Shown here in pieces: positions 1-6,275 of a stretch of DNA of 7,220 bases. Made by a program: the position numbers and the translations under genes. Position 1 is the first letter of the stretch. The number at the start of each line of letters is the position of its first letter. Below the pieces are notes generated by a model. That model did no database searches. It had not been told where the DNA came from and saw only the letters and a program-made list of their open reading frames with translations. The DNA is from Thermodesulfobacteriota bacterium. Its GTDB lineage: Bacteria; Desulfobacterota; DSM-4660; Desulfatiglandales; HGW-15. Where the stretch lies: contig JALOPA010000086.1 in the NCBI GenBank assembly GCA_025454125.1, positions 1 through 7,220 of the forward strand. The letters run 5' to 3'.

Positions 1-393
1 GCTCAGCGTGACCCACGTATAACTGAAACCTGGGATCCCCTGAAAGGTCCTCAGCCTGGTCGTGTAGGAAAGCCATGAGCCATACCCGATCATGCCCAAC
101 AAGAAAATGACGATGATCCCATAATTGAACACTTTCAGATAGAGTTGTGCTTTCGGAGAGAGTTTCTCCGTGAGCACTTCAATGCAGAAGAGTCTATCCA
201 TTCGCATGGCCGCATCAGCGCCTAGAAAAACCGTCCACGCAAAAAGAAAGGTCGCCACATCCATGGCCCAGTTCATGGGGTGGTACAGGAATCGCCCCAC
301 TGCCGCTGCAAAAACGAGTAGCGCCAGGAGCCCCAAGGAACTCTTGGCGATGAGCATCTCATTCTTGCAGATCCACTCGTAAACCCTTTTCAT
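1..393 (-). CDS. dctQ: TRAP transporter small permease, DctQ family (partial, C-terminus outside window)
   Basis: The frame starting with ATG at 391-393 stays open to the left edge, giving 131 residues with no stop. It reads MKRVYEWICKNEML and has hydrophobic helices at about 17-36, 45-62 and 89-110, with a fourth expected beyond the edge. DctQ features include the GRFLYHPMNW stretch (33-42) after helix 1, FLFAWTVFLGADAAMR (49-64) matching the family's 'W-x-v-f-L-G-a-x-x-a-x-R', and GIPGFSYTWVTLS (119-131), equivalent to the usual 'g-i-p.w..y' before the last helix. The His usually found shortly after 'A-x-R' is not seen. The ribosome binding site GGGGAGGGG (401-409) is about 7 nt upstream. 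DctQ forms the membrane complex with DctM, whose gene should follow outside the window. Confidence 0.9.
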   Translation of the reverse strand, partial: MKRVYEWICKNEMLIAKSSLGLLALLVFAAAVGRFLYHPMNWAMDVATFLFAWTVFLGADAAMRMDRLFCIEVLTEKLSPKAQLYLKVFNYGIIVIFLLGMIGYGSWLSYTTRLRTFQGIPGFSYTWVTLS

Positions 394-415
394 CTGTGAA
401 CCCCTCCCCATCCTA

Positions 416-445
416 ACCGGCCCCCCTTTAGACCGAGGGGCCGGT
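416..445 (-). promoter_or_regulatory. Intercistronic stem-loop between dctP and dctQ
   Basis: In the minus-strand RNA, arms 435-445 and 416-426 pair as an 11-bp GC-rich stem (one G-U pair) around an 8-nt loop. It begins 15 nt after the dctP stop and ends about 6 nt before the GGGGAGGGG ribosome binding site of dctQ. There is no U-tract, so it is not a classic terminator. Such hairpins after binding-protein genes often protect the upstream mRNA and keep the receptor more abundant than the permease. Confidence 0.75.
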
Positions 446-460
446 ATACACACCCTTGTT

Positions 461-1471
461 CTACTTCTTGCCGATTTCCTCAAAGATCTTCTTCTTTACA
501 TCGGCAATCTTCAGGACTTCGTACGCTTTGTCGCCCGCCTTTTTGAAGGCAGGGATATCCACATTGTCGGTCACGATCATCCCTCTCTTTGTTGTCAGGT
601 CCGCTTTCACTTCTTTCTCGAGTTTGTCCATGATGAGCTTCGAAGTTTCGATTCCGGCGTTGTCGCATTCCTCCACGAGGATCTTCTGGTACTCAGGAGG
701 CAGGCTGTTGAACCACTTCGCGCTGATCACTTCGAAGTTCACGAGCATGATGTGACGGGTCTCGCTCACGTACTTCAGAACTTCATAAAAGCGACCGGCA
801 GGGATGTTGTTGTACACCAACTCGACTCCCTCCATCACCTTTTGCTGAAGGGCCGGGTACATATCCCCGAAGGCCAGAGCGACAGGGGTTGCCCCCAGGG
901 CGCGCACGGATTCCTGCCAGATGGGCGCAGGGGGAGTCCGGATGCGCAGGCCTTTTAAGTCCTCCGGTTTTCGGATCGGCGTGTTCGTGAAGAAATGCCT
1001 GTAGCCCTGGACCCAACTGAAAGACAGAACCTTGAAACCGTGCTTGTTCGCCAGTTCATCGAGAAAACCCTTGATGGTCGGTGCCTTGTTCAGTTTTCCC
1101 ACCTCATCGAGATTCTCTGCGAAATAGGGTCCGTTCAGGCAGGCGATCCCCGGCACATAGTTTCCCATGCGGGCCGAGTCGGTGTTCTGTCCGATGTTGG
1201 CGCCCGCCCTGATCTGTTCCAGGATATCTTCCTCAACGCCAAGTTGCGCGCTGTGAAACACTTCAATCTTGAGGCCGCCCTTGGTTTTCTCCTCCACGGC
1301 TTTTGCCCAGTTCAGAAAACCCTGGTGATAGGGTTCCTTTTGGCCGAGCACATGGTTGAACTTCAAAGTGTACTTCTGCTGTGCAAACGCCGGGATTCCA
1401 CAGAAAACGATGAGCAGGAGTGACACCAGGGGCACAGCGACCATCAAAATCAATTTCCGTGAGTCTTTCAT
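461..1471 (-). CDS. dctP: TRAP-type solute-binding protein, DctP family
   Basis: This is a conventional 336-residue TRAP periplasmic receptor. Residues 1-30 are a Sec signal peptide (basic MKDSRK, hydrophobic core, cleavage after PAFA). The mature part opens with YTLKFNHVLGQKEPYHQG (34-51), typical of DctP. Then come a FHSAQLGVEEDILEQIRAG block (72-90), the substrate-Arg region DLKGLRIRTPPAP (171-183; R178 is the likely carboxylate-binding residue), GATPVALAFGDMYPALQQ (193-210) and GVELVYNN (215-222) at the place of the usual 'D-G-x-E-x'. The ATG at 1471 has AAAAGGAGGAG just upstream. The frame stays open 61 codons further upstream into the M24 gene, but that stretch is charged and lies ahead of a clear signal peptide, so it is not used. 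The gene is followed by a strong hairpin and then dctQ, the standard order of a TRAP operon. Confidence 0.95.
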   Translation of the reverse strand: MKDSRKLILMVAVPLVSLLLIVFCGIPAFAQQKYTLKFNHVLGQKEPYHQGFLNWAKAVEEKTKGGLKIEVFHSAQLGVEEDILEQIRAGANIGQNTDSARMGNYVPGIACLNGPYFAENLDEVGKLNKAPTIKGFLDELANKHGFKVLSFSWVQGYRHFFTNTPIRKPEDLKGLRIRTPPAPIWQESVRALGATPVALAFGDMYPALQQKVMEGVELVYNNIPAGRFYEVLKYVSETRHIMLVNFEVISAKWFNSLPPEYQKILVEECDNAGIETSKLIMDKLEKEVKADLTTKRGMIVTDNVDIPAFKKAGDKAYEVLKIADVKKKIFEEIGKK

Positions 1472-1619
1472 TGAACTCCTCCTTTTCAAAACGTTCTTTG
1501 GGTTCGACTCTCTCGTTCCTCCATGCAAAGTGCGCTCTCTTCTGTCCTCACCTCCTTCTTTAAGGCATTGCCCTTTGCTTCTCTCAGTTTTTGCGAGTCC
1601 CCGTCCAAGAACAAGGAAC
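1472..1619 (-). other. 148-nt intercistronic gap with orphan Shine-Dalgarno and 12-codon mini-ORF
   Basis: This is the longest gap in the window. It is purine-rich on the minus strand. It holds an AGGAGGTGA (1548-1556) that matches anti-16S perfectly but has no start codon at a usual distance. A 12-codon frame, MEERESRTQRTF, runs from ATG at 1524 to TGA at 1486, where it touches the ribosome binding site of the next gene. A weak hairpin (AAGGACC-AATA-GGTTCCTT, 1613-1631) overlaps the M24 stop and has no U-tract. I see no convincing -35/-10 or sigma-54 promoter. Confidence 0.4.
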
Positions 1620-2729
1620 CTATTGGTCCTTTTCAAGGATGTCCGGCCGCACAAAGGATATCCCCTCCACTGTCATGGAAAAGGATGGATAGGACAAGGG
1701 CCGCGTGATCAGCTCCACGCCCTTTGAGCTTGCCAGGATCGTGTCCTCCGACTTCGTTCCGGTGAGAGAAGGGTTCCAGGTGAAGGCCTGGTTCTCCTGG
1801 ATGATGTCCTCGGTATTGAAGTGGGTCCTGTAGTCCCTGCCCGTGTACCCGATGGATCCTCCCTGATGGTGAAGCTTCCATTCCTCAGGAAAGCCTTTCT
1901 CCTGATACGCTTCAATGCCCCGCTTGAGAACCTGACGGGCAGGAGTGCCAGGCCGGGTGGCTGCCATGAAAACGCAGTCAATGAAAACATTCGCGAGGTA
2001 CTTCTCTTTGAGCTCCGCCGGAAGTCTCCCGAAGTGCAGGAAGCGGGTGAGCGAAACGATGAGGCCCCACTTCCTCGCATTTACGGATACCATGAGATAC
2101 CGATCCACCCTCTTTTCCGATGGAATGGGATGGCGAAACTTAGAAACCCTTTCATCTGCAGCAGCCATGAGGGTGACAGGGTCGATGCGGTCCTTCCAGA
2201 GTTCCCGGCAAAGTCTCCCCACCACTTCCGACTCTTTCTCTCCTTTTCGCGTTTCCCCCATGGTTTTTTCCAACGTCAAGGATGCTCTTTCTCCCAGCCA
2301 CCGGTATCGCTCCACTTCCTCCGGGGTGAGGGAGTACCGCAGTCGAGCAATCTCCTCAGCCACGGTCACGGCACCCGGGAAGGGGACGTCGCTCCCCAGA
2401 GGTCCCTCCTTCACGATGGCCTTCATGAGGACAGCCTCTTGATCCTCGTACCAGGGATAGGTCTTGACTATGAAACCCTGGGCTTCAAGGCCCTCCTCGT
2501 GAATCATGCGAGGTCCTTCTATGTTATTCGAAATCAGGTATTTTTCGTCTTTCATGATGAGGAGGGAGGTCGCGCCCGCCTCCGTGGTGATCCCCACGAG
2601 GTTGAGACCTCCCCCCGTCATCCAGGAAAAATTCGCCTGTCTCTTGAGAAGAACTCCCGTGAAGCCTTTAGATTGAAGAAGACCCCTGATCCTTTTCTCT
2701 TTCTCCTGGATTTCCGCATCACGTCCCAT
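1620..2729 (-). CDS. Creatinase/Xaa-Pro peptidase (M24) fold protein lacking most metal ligands
   Basis: The 369-residue protein has the two-domain layout of the aminopeptidase P/creatinase group: an N-terminal creatinase-like domain (about 10-130, with NFSWMTGGG at 33-41) and a C-terminal pita-bread domain (about 140-360). Canonical M24 peptidases bind two metals with D, D, H, E, E. Here the first Asp aligns with S215 (in MVSVNARKWG), the second with S226 (VSLTR, normally SDITR), and the TIEP glutamate with N319 (FTWNP). Only the His (H287/H288 in LHHQGGSIGY) and the last Glu (E328 in KSEDT) remain. H200 in FRHPIP aligns with the catalytic His of metal-free creatinase, and the S-x-N of 215-217 also resembles it, but creatinase's two guanidinium-binding glutamates are absent. 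It is soluble with no signal peptide, so it acts in the cytoplasm, probably on the imported solute, or only binds it. Start ATG 2729 has AGAGGGGG upstream. Confidence 0.85.
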   Translation of the reverse strand: MGRDAEIQEKEKRIRGLLQSKGFTGVLLKRQANFSWMTGGGLNLVGITTEAGATSLLIMKDEKYLISNNIEGPRMIHEEGLEAQGFIVKTYPWYEDQEAVLMKAIVKEGPLGSDVPFPGAVTVAEEIARLRYSLTPEEVERYRWLGERASLTLEKTMGETRKGEKESEVVGRLCRELWKDRIDPVTLMAAADERVSKFRHPIPSEKRVDRYLMVSVNARKWGLIVSLTRFLHFGRLPAELKEKYLANVFIDCVFMAATRPGTPARQVLKRGIEAYQEKGFPEEWKLHHQGGSIGYTGRDYRTHFNTEDIIQENQAFTWNPSLTGTKSEDTILASSKGVELITRPLSYPSFSMTVEGISFVRPDILEKDQ

Positions 2730-2741
2730 GGGTTTCCCCCT

Positions 2742-3734
2742 CTATTGGGCAAGCACTTCCGCCCACGTGGTGACCGACCATTGGGTTTTGAACAGTTCGT
2801 CGACAGCCGATTTGGCCTTTGCCCGGAAAGACTCGGCGTTCGGGATCACGACCTGCATGCCTTTGCGCTGGAGATCCACAAGGGTGGCCGGCTCGTCTAT
2901 CTTGATCTTGTTGTTGGCCCACTCCTCCGCCTCCTGACCCGCCTTCACAATGAGGTCCTGGTCCGCCTTAGCGAGCTTGTCGAAGAAAGGCTTGTGGATC
3001 AGAATTCCCGCGGTCTGCACCAGGTGGTTGGTCATGATCAGATGGCTTTGAACCTCGAAAAGCTTGAAGCCGGCGATCTGCGGCAGGTCGCCCTCCGAGG
3101 ATTCGGCCTTCCCTGTCTTAAGGGAGTCGTAGAGTTCGGGCAGAGGAACGCCAACAGGGTCTGTACCCATGGCCTTCCAGACAGCCATCCAGGTGGGGAT
3201 GGGCGGCAGGCGGAGCTTCAGGTTGTACACGTCCGCCGGGGTGTAGACCGGCTTCTTCGTCGTCATCTGCCGCAGCCCCCGGTAGATGGTCGCCAGGTAC
3301 TTCAGGTCGTTCTTCTCCAGTTGGGCTCGCGCCTGCTGGCCTAGCTTGCCGTTCCAGGCACGCATGTAGTGATCGAAGTCCTTCATGACGTAGGGAGCCG
3401 TAAAGAAGTAGTATGGGGGCGCGTAGAGCTCCAGGAAATTCGTCCCGTTAGACTGCATTTCGATCTCGCCGGCCCTGTTCATCTTATTGATGTCGATTTC
3501 CGCCTTAGCGCCGGCGTCAATCCTCACCTCGATCCGGCCTCCGCTCCCTTTCTCAACCACTTGTTTGAACTTCTCCGCCGCATCCACCACAATCGTGCCC
3601 GATTTAAAGGGACTGGCAATCCGAATCGTGGTCTTCGACTCCGGTTTGACCGAAGGCGCCGTCTCTGCGCATGCGCAGAGAAAGCACGCCAGCGCAAGCA
3701 CTGAGAAAACCAATCCTATTTTGTAAGCTTTCAT
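2742..3734 (-). CDS. TRAP-type solute-binding protein, DctP family (divergent, possible lipoprotein)
   Basis: This 330-residue protein belongs to the DctP group of periplasmic receptors for TRAP transporters. The start MKAYKIG is followed by a hydrophobic stretch ending L19-C20-A21-C22, which could be a lipobox with Cys22 lipidated; Cys at position -2 is unusual, so simple Sec export is the alternative. After this come a beta-strand block (TTIRIASPF, 35-43) and the substrate-Arg region NLKLRLPPIPTW (171-182), with Arg175 matching the family's carboxylate-binding arginine, then ELYDSLKTGKAESSEGDL (200-217), where a typical member has an 'E-x-Y-x-A-L-x-x-G-x-x-D-G' stretch. Its pocket region is noticeably less standard than the second DctP in this window. 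The start has GGAAAGGAGG upstream. It sits directly after the TTT genes and 12 nt before the M24 gene, without its own permease beside it. Confidence 0.9.
   Translation of the reverse strand: MKAYKIGLVFSVLALACFLCACAETAPSVKPESKTTIRIASPFKSGTIVVDAAEKFKQVVEKGSGGRIEVRIDAGAKAEIDINKMNRAGEIEMQSNGTNFLELYAPPYYFFTAPYVMKDFDHYMRAWNGKLGQQARAQLEKNDLKYLATIYRGLRQMTTKKPVYTPADVYNLKLRLPPIPTWMAVWKAMGTDPVGVPLPELYDSLKTGKAESSEGDLPQIAGFKLFEVQSHLIMTNHLVQTAGILIHKPFFDKLAKADQDLIVKAGQEAEEWANNKIKIDEPATLVDLQRKGMQVVIPNAESFRAKAKSAVDELFKTQWSVTTWAEVLAQ
3662..3681. repeat. Perfect 20-bp palindrome
   Basis: The sequence TCTCTGCGCATGCGCAGAGA is identical on both strands. It lies inside the signal-peptide codons of the first dctP (around Cys20 to Glu24). 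The central 12 bases alternate pyrimidine and purine. In mRNA it could form an 8-bp stem with a CATG loop. Part of the symmetry follows from the repeated Cys-Ala codons TGC GCA TGC GCA, so a function is uncertain. Confidence 0.75.
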
Positions 3735-3756
3735 CTCCTGCCCTCCTTTCCTTTGG

Positions 3757-3784
3757 TTATTTCATGGCCTTGACCAGTTTTTCA
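3757..3784 (-). other. Out-of-frame C-terminal tail of TctC with TTT-TGA shift site
   Basis: The minus-strand sequence reads GAG TTT TGA at the annotated stop. Dropping one T gives GAG TTT GAA AAA CTG, coding EFEKLVKAMK and then TAA at 3757-3759; adding two Ts gives EFFEKLVKAMK. This amphipathic basic ending fits the usual Bug C-terminus. It also moves the stop to 22 nt before the next start, in line with other gaps here. It may be a real mutation, a homopolymer read error, or a +1 shift at TTT-TGA. Confidence 0.6.
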
Positions 3785-4699
3785 AAACTCATGATCTCCG
3801 GCAATGAGTTTGCCAAAAGCCTCAGAGCCGAGGTAATCCAGATTCACGGCCATGTCCGCCGCATTCTTCTTTAGCACGGGGTCATCCATGCCCTGCTTAA
3901 AAGCATCGTGGAGTTTCTTGATCACATCCGGAGGCGTGCCCTTGGGTGCGGCTAATCCTCGCCACATGCCCATGGCAAAAGGAATTCCCTGCTCCTTCAC
4001 CGTCGCCACATCCGGAAACATGGATAGTCTTTTTTCTGCAAACAGGGCGATGATCTTCAGTTTTCCTGCCTGGACCTGCGGGATTCCTTCCGGGGGTGAA
4101 ACCGACACCGCATTCACATGACCGCCCAGAAGCGCTGTTACCGAAGGACCGCCGCCTGAAAAAGGAATGTGATTGAATTTAACGCCTGCGGCCTTTTCAA
4201 AGGCAAGGGCCACCAGATGAACCCCGCCGCCTGCTCCGGAATTGCCCACGGTAATCATGTCAGGGTTCTTCTTCGCGTAATCCAGGAAATCCTTAAGGTC
4301 CTTCCAGGGCGCGTCTGACCGGATCAAGAACATGGATGGATCACTGACCACATTAAGGATAGGCACAAAATCCTTGTAGGTGAAGGCCGTACTGACCTGG
4401 TGGGGCAGGATGGTCATGGGGGTCACGGCTGCCGTGAGCGTGTATCCGTCAGGCGCTGCCTTCATGCCTTCCGTGTATCCCACAGCGCCTCCGCCCCCGG
4501 GCTTATTGACCACCACCACTCCCTTACCCAAATACTTGCCAGTGGTCGCCGCGAGAGCCCGGAAAATCAGGTCTGTCGCCCCTCCTGCAGCCCAGGGGAT
4601 GATGATCTGAACCTCTTTGGTCGGGAAATCGGCTGCCTGACCGGGCACCGCGACCATGAACGAAAACACAAACAAGACGGCAAAAAGTTTTTTCCACAT
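3782..4699 (-). CDS. tctC: TctC/Bug-family periplasmic solute-binding protein (C-terminus apparently frameshifted)
   Basis: This Bug-type extracytoplasmic receptor captures the solute for TctAB. Residues 1-23 form a Sec signal peptide (MWKKLF start, hydrophobic core, cleavage after GQAA or GQA). The family marks follow: FPTKEVQIIIPWAAGGATD (25-43), where the GG-x-x-D turn helps bind the substrate carboxylate; then VNKPGGGGAVG (64-74) and APDGYTL (82-88). The ATG at 4699 has GGAAGGAGGGAG just upstream; a longer in-frame reading from a GTG at 4738 would put extra residues before the signal peptide and is not preferred. As written the protein has 305 residues and ends GDHEF. In the next frame the sequence continues with about ten plausible residues (EKLVKAMK plus stop at 3757), so the natural protein probably ended there. 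The truncation removes only the final helix, so function may persist. Confidence 0.93.
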   Translation of the reverse strand: MWKKLFAVLFVFSFMVAVPGQAADFPTKEVQIIIPWAAGGATDLIFRALAATTGKYLGKGVVVVNKPGGGGAVGYTEGMKAAPDGYTLTAAVTPMTILPHQVSTAFTYKDFVPILNVVSDPSMFLIRSDAPWKDLKDFLDYAKKNPDMITVGNSGAGGGVHLVALAFEKAAGVKFNHIPFSGGGPSVTALLGGHVNAVSVSPPEGIPQVQAGKLKIIALFAEKRLSMFPDVATVKEQGIPFAMGMWRGLAAPKGTPPDVIKKLHDAFKQGMDDPVLKKNAADMAVNLDYLGSEAFGKLIAGDHEF

Positions 4700-4747
4700 A
4701 ACTCTCCCTCCTTCCTGAATCCGAGTGATTAAGAGCACGACCTTGTC

Positions 4748-6265
4748 TTAGCCTCTTGAACTCCCCCCTTTCCTCATTGATTTTTTGATGACCCGAAAGA
4801 CCGGGATCAGCAGAAAGAGCGCTGTTGCTGCGAGAAAAGCCATCGAAATCGGCCGATCCAAAAAAATTTCGAACTTCCCGTGCGAAATCATCAGCGACTG
4901 TCTGAAGGCGACCTCCAGCTTGGGTCCCAGCACCAGGGCCAGCAGCAGCGGAGCCCCTTCATAATCCAGCTTTCTCAGCAGGAACCCCAGCCCCCCGAAC
5001 AGGAGCATGATCCAGATATCCACGAGCGAATTGTTCACGGTATACATTCCAGTAAGGCAGAACAAAATGACGAGAGGCAAAAGGACTTTTTTGGGAATCC
5101 TCAAGATATTCGCAAAGAAAGGCACAAAGGGCAGGTTCAGCAGCAAAAGGATGAAGTTTCCAATGTACATGCTGGCGATCACGCCCCAGAAGAGCTCGGG
5201 GTGCTCTCCGATGAGCATGGGTCCGGGGGTGACACCGTGAATCAGAAACGCTCCAAGCAGAATCGCCGTGGGAGGGGCAAAAGGGATCCCGAGGACGAAA
5301 AGAGGAATGAAGGCCGCCTGGCAAGCCGAATTGTTGGCCGATTCAGGGCCGGCCACCCCTTCGATGGCCCCCTTTCCGAACTCCTCCGGGTGTTTGGAGA
5401 GGTTTTTCTCGATCATGTACGAGGAATAGGTTGCGATGACAGGCGCAGGTCCAGGAACGAGTCCGACTCCAAATCCAACCGCTGTGCCCCTGAGAATGGC
5501 TCTGAACGACTTTTTCAGATCCTCCAGGGTCGGATAGAGTTCGCGCAGACGAGGGACAAGCACCTTCCCTTCTAGGAATTCCAGGGGTTTTTCCACATTT
5601 GCCAATACCTCTCCGATTCCAAACAGACCAATCGCTACAGCGACAAATTCGACACCGCCCAACAAATCCATAGAGTCGAAGGTGAAGCGAGCCACCCCGG
5701 TCACCGGATCAAGCCCGATGGTTCCAATGATCAAGCCGACCACCGACATCATGAGGGACTTGATCAAGGAGGTGCCCGTCACATTGCACAGGACAATGAA
5801 CCCGAAAACCATCAGAGAGAAGTACTCTGCCGGGCCGAAGGCCAAGGCCGCTTCAGCGAGCGGAGGCGCCAGAAAAACTAATCCCAGGATGGCAATGGTT
5901 CCGGCAATGAATGAGCCAATAGCACAGGTTGCGAGCGCAGGGCCGGCCCTTCCCTTCTGGGCCATTTGATAGCCGTCAATGCAGGTGATTACCGAGGCGG
6001 TTTCACCAGGCACATTCAAAAGGATGGAGGTGGTGGACCCGCCATACATCGCTCCATAATAGATGCCAGCGAGCATGATGATCGCTGAAACGGCATTCAG
6101 ATTGTAAGTGGCAGGGATGAGTAGAGCGATCCCCGCGATGGGCCCGAGTCCGGGGAGAACCCCAATGAGCGTCCCTATGACGGCCCCCATAAGGCAATAG
6201 AACAGATTGTTCACCGTCAGGGCGATCCCAAAGCCAGCGATCAGATGTTGAAGCGACTCGAACAT
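4748..6265 (-). CDS. tctA: Tripartite tricarboxylate transporter, large membrane subunit TctA
   Basis: TctA is the main permease of the TTT system, importing a carboxylate-type solute delivered by the Bug protein. The 505-residue length is normal. Two half-repeats are visible. The first has GVLPGLGPIAG (35-45), YGGSTTSILLNVPGE (74-88) and DGYQMAQKGRAGPAL (97-111). The second has GVGLVPGPAPVIATY (266-280), then FGKGAIEGVAGPESANNSA (296-314) and HGVTPGP (343-349). The GTIGLDPVTGVARFTF block (181-196) is also typical. Many hydrophobic helices fill the rest, and the tail is basic (RVIKKSMRKGG). The segment GIPFAPPTA (326-334) differs from the GIPGS-type sequence I recall for the family. ATG at 6265 is preceded by AAGGAAG. 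It sits between tctB (10-nt gap) and tctC (48-nt gap). Family assignment is near certain; substrate is not determinable. Confidence 0.96.
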   Translation of the reverse strand: MFESLQHLIAGFGIALTVNNLFYCLMGAVIGTLIGVLPGLGPIAGIALLIPATYNLNAVSAIIMLAGIYYGAMYGGSTTSILLNVPGETASVITCIDGYQMAQKGRAGPALATCAIGSFIAGTIAILGLVFLAPPLAEAALAFGPAEYFSLMVFGFIVLCNVTGTSLIKSLMMSVVGLIIGTIGLDPVTGVARFTFDSMDLLGGVEFVAVAIGLFGIGEVLANVEKPLEFLEGKVLVPRLRELYPTLEDLKKSFRAILRGTAVGFGVGLVPGPAPVIATYSSYMIEKNLSKHPEEFGKGAIEGVAGPESANNSACQAAFIPLFVLGIPFAPPTAILLGAFLIHGVTPGPMLIGEHPELFWGVIASMYIGNFILLLLNLPFVPFFANILRIPKKVLLPLVILFCLTGMYTVNNSLVDIWIMLLFGGLGFLLRKLDYEGAPLLLALVLGPKLEVAFRQSLMISHGKFEIFLDRPISMAFLAATALFLLIPVFRVIKKSMRKGGSSRG

Positions 6266-6275
6266 CTCTCTTCCT

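Noticed and set aside
1613..1631. Possible terminator hairpin at the end of the M24 gene
   Set aside because: The stem is short with a bulged base, overlaps the stop codon and is followed by no U-run in the transcribed direction.
1472..1654. N-terminal extension of the second DctP by 61 residues
   Set aside because: The stretch is highly charged, overlaps the M24 gene and precedes a clear signal peptide and a strong ribosome binding site at the internal ATG.
1821..3344. A 507-codon open frame on the plus strand spanning the M24 and first dctP genes
   Set aside because: It lies antisense to two well-supported genes and crosses their boundary. Its translation is rich in Arg, His, Leu and Gly with no recognisable domain, as expected for a shadow of GC-rich codons.
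4700..4738. Longer TctC start at a GTG
   Set aside because: The extra 13 residues would precede the signal peptide, and the ATG at 4699 has a much better ribosome binding site.
4880..5575. A 231-codon plus-strand frame antisense to tctA
   Set aside because: Its composition (Gln, Arg, Glu, His rich, no domain) is the complement of hydrophobic TctA codons; no plausible gene context.
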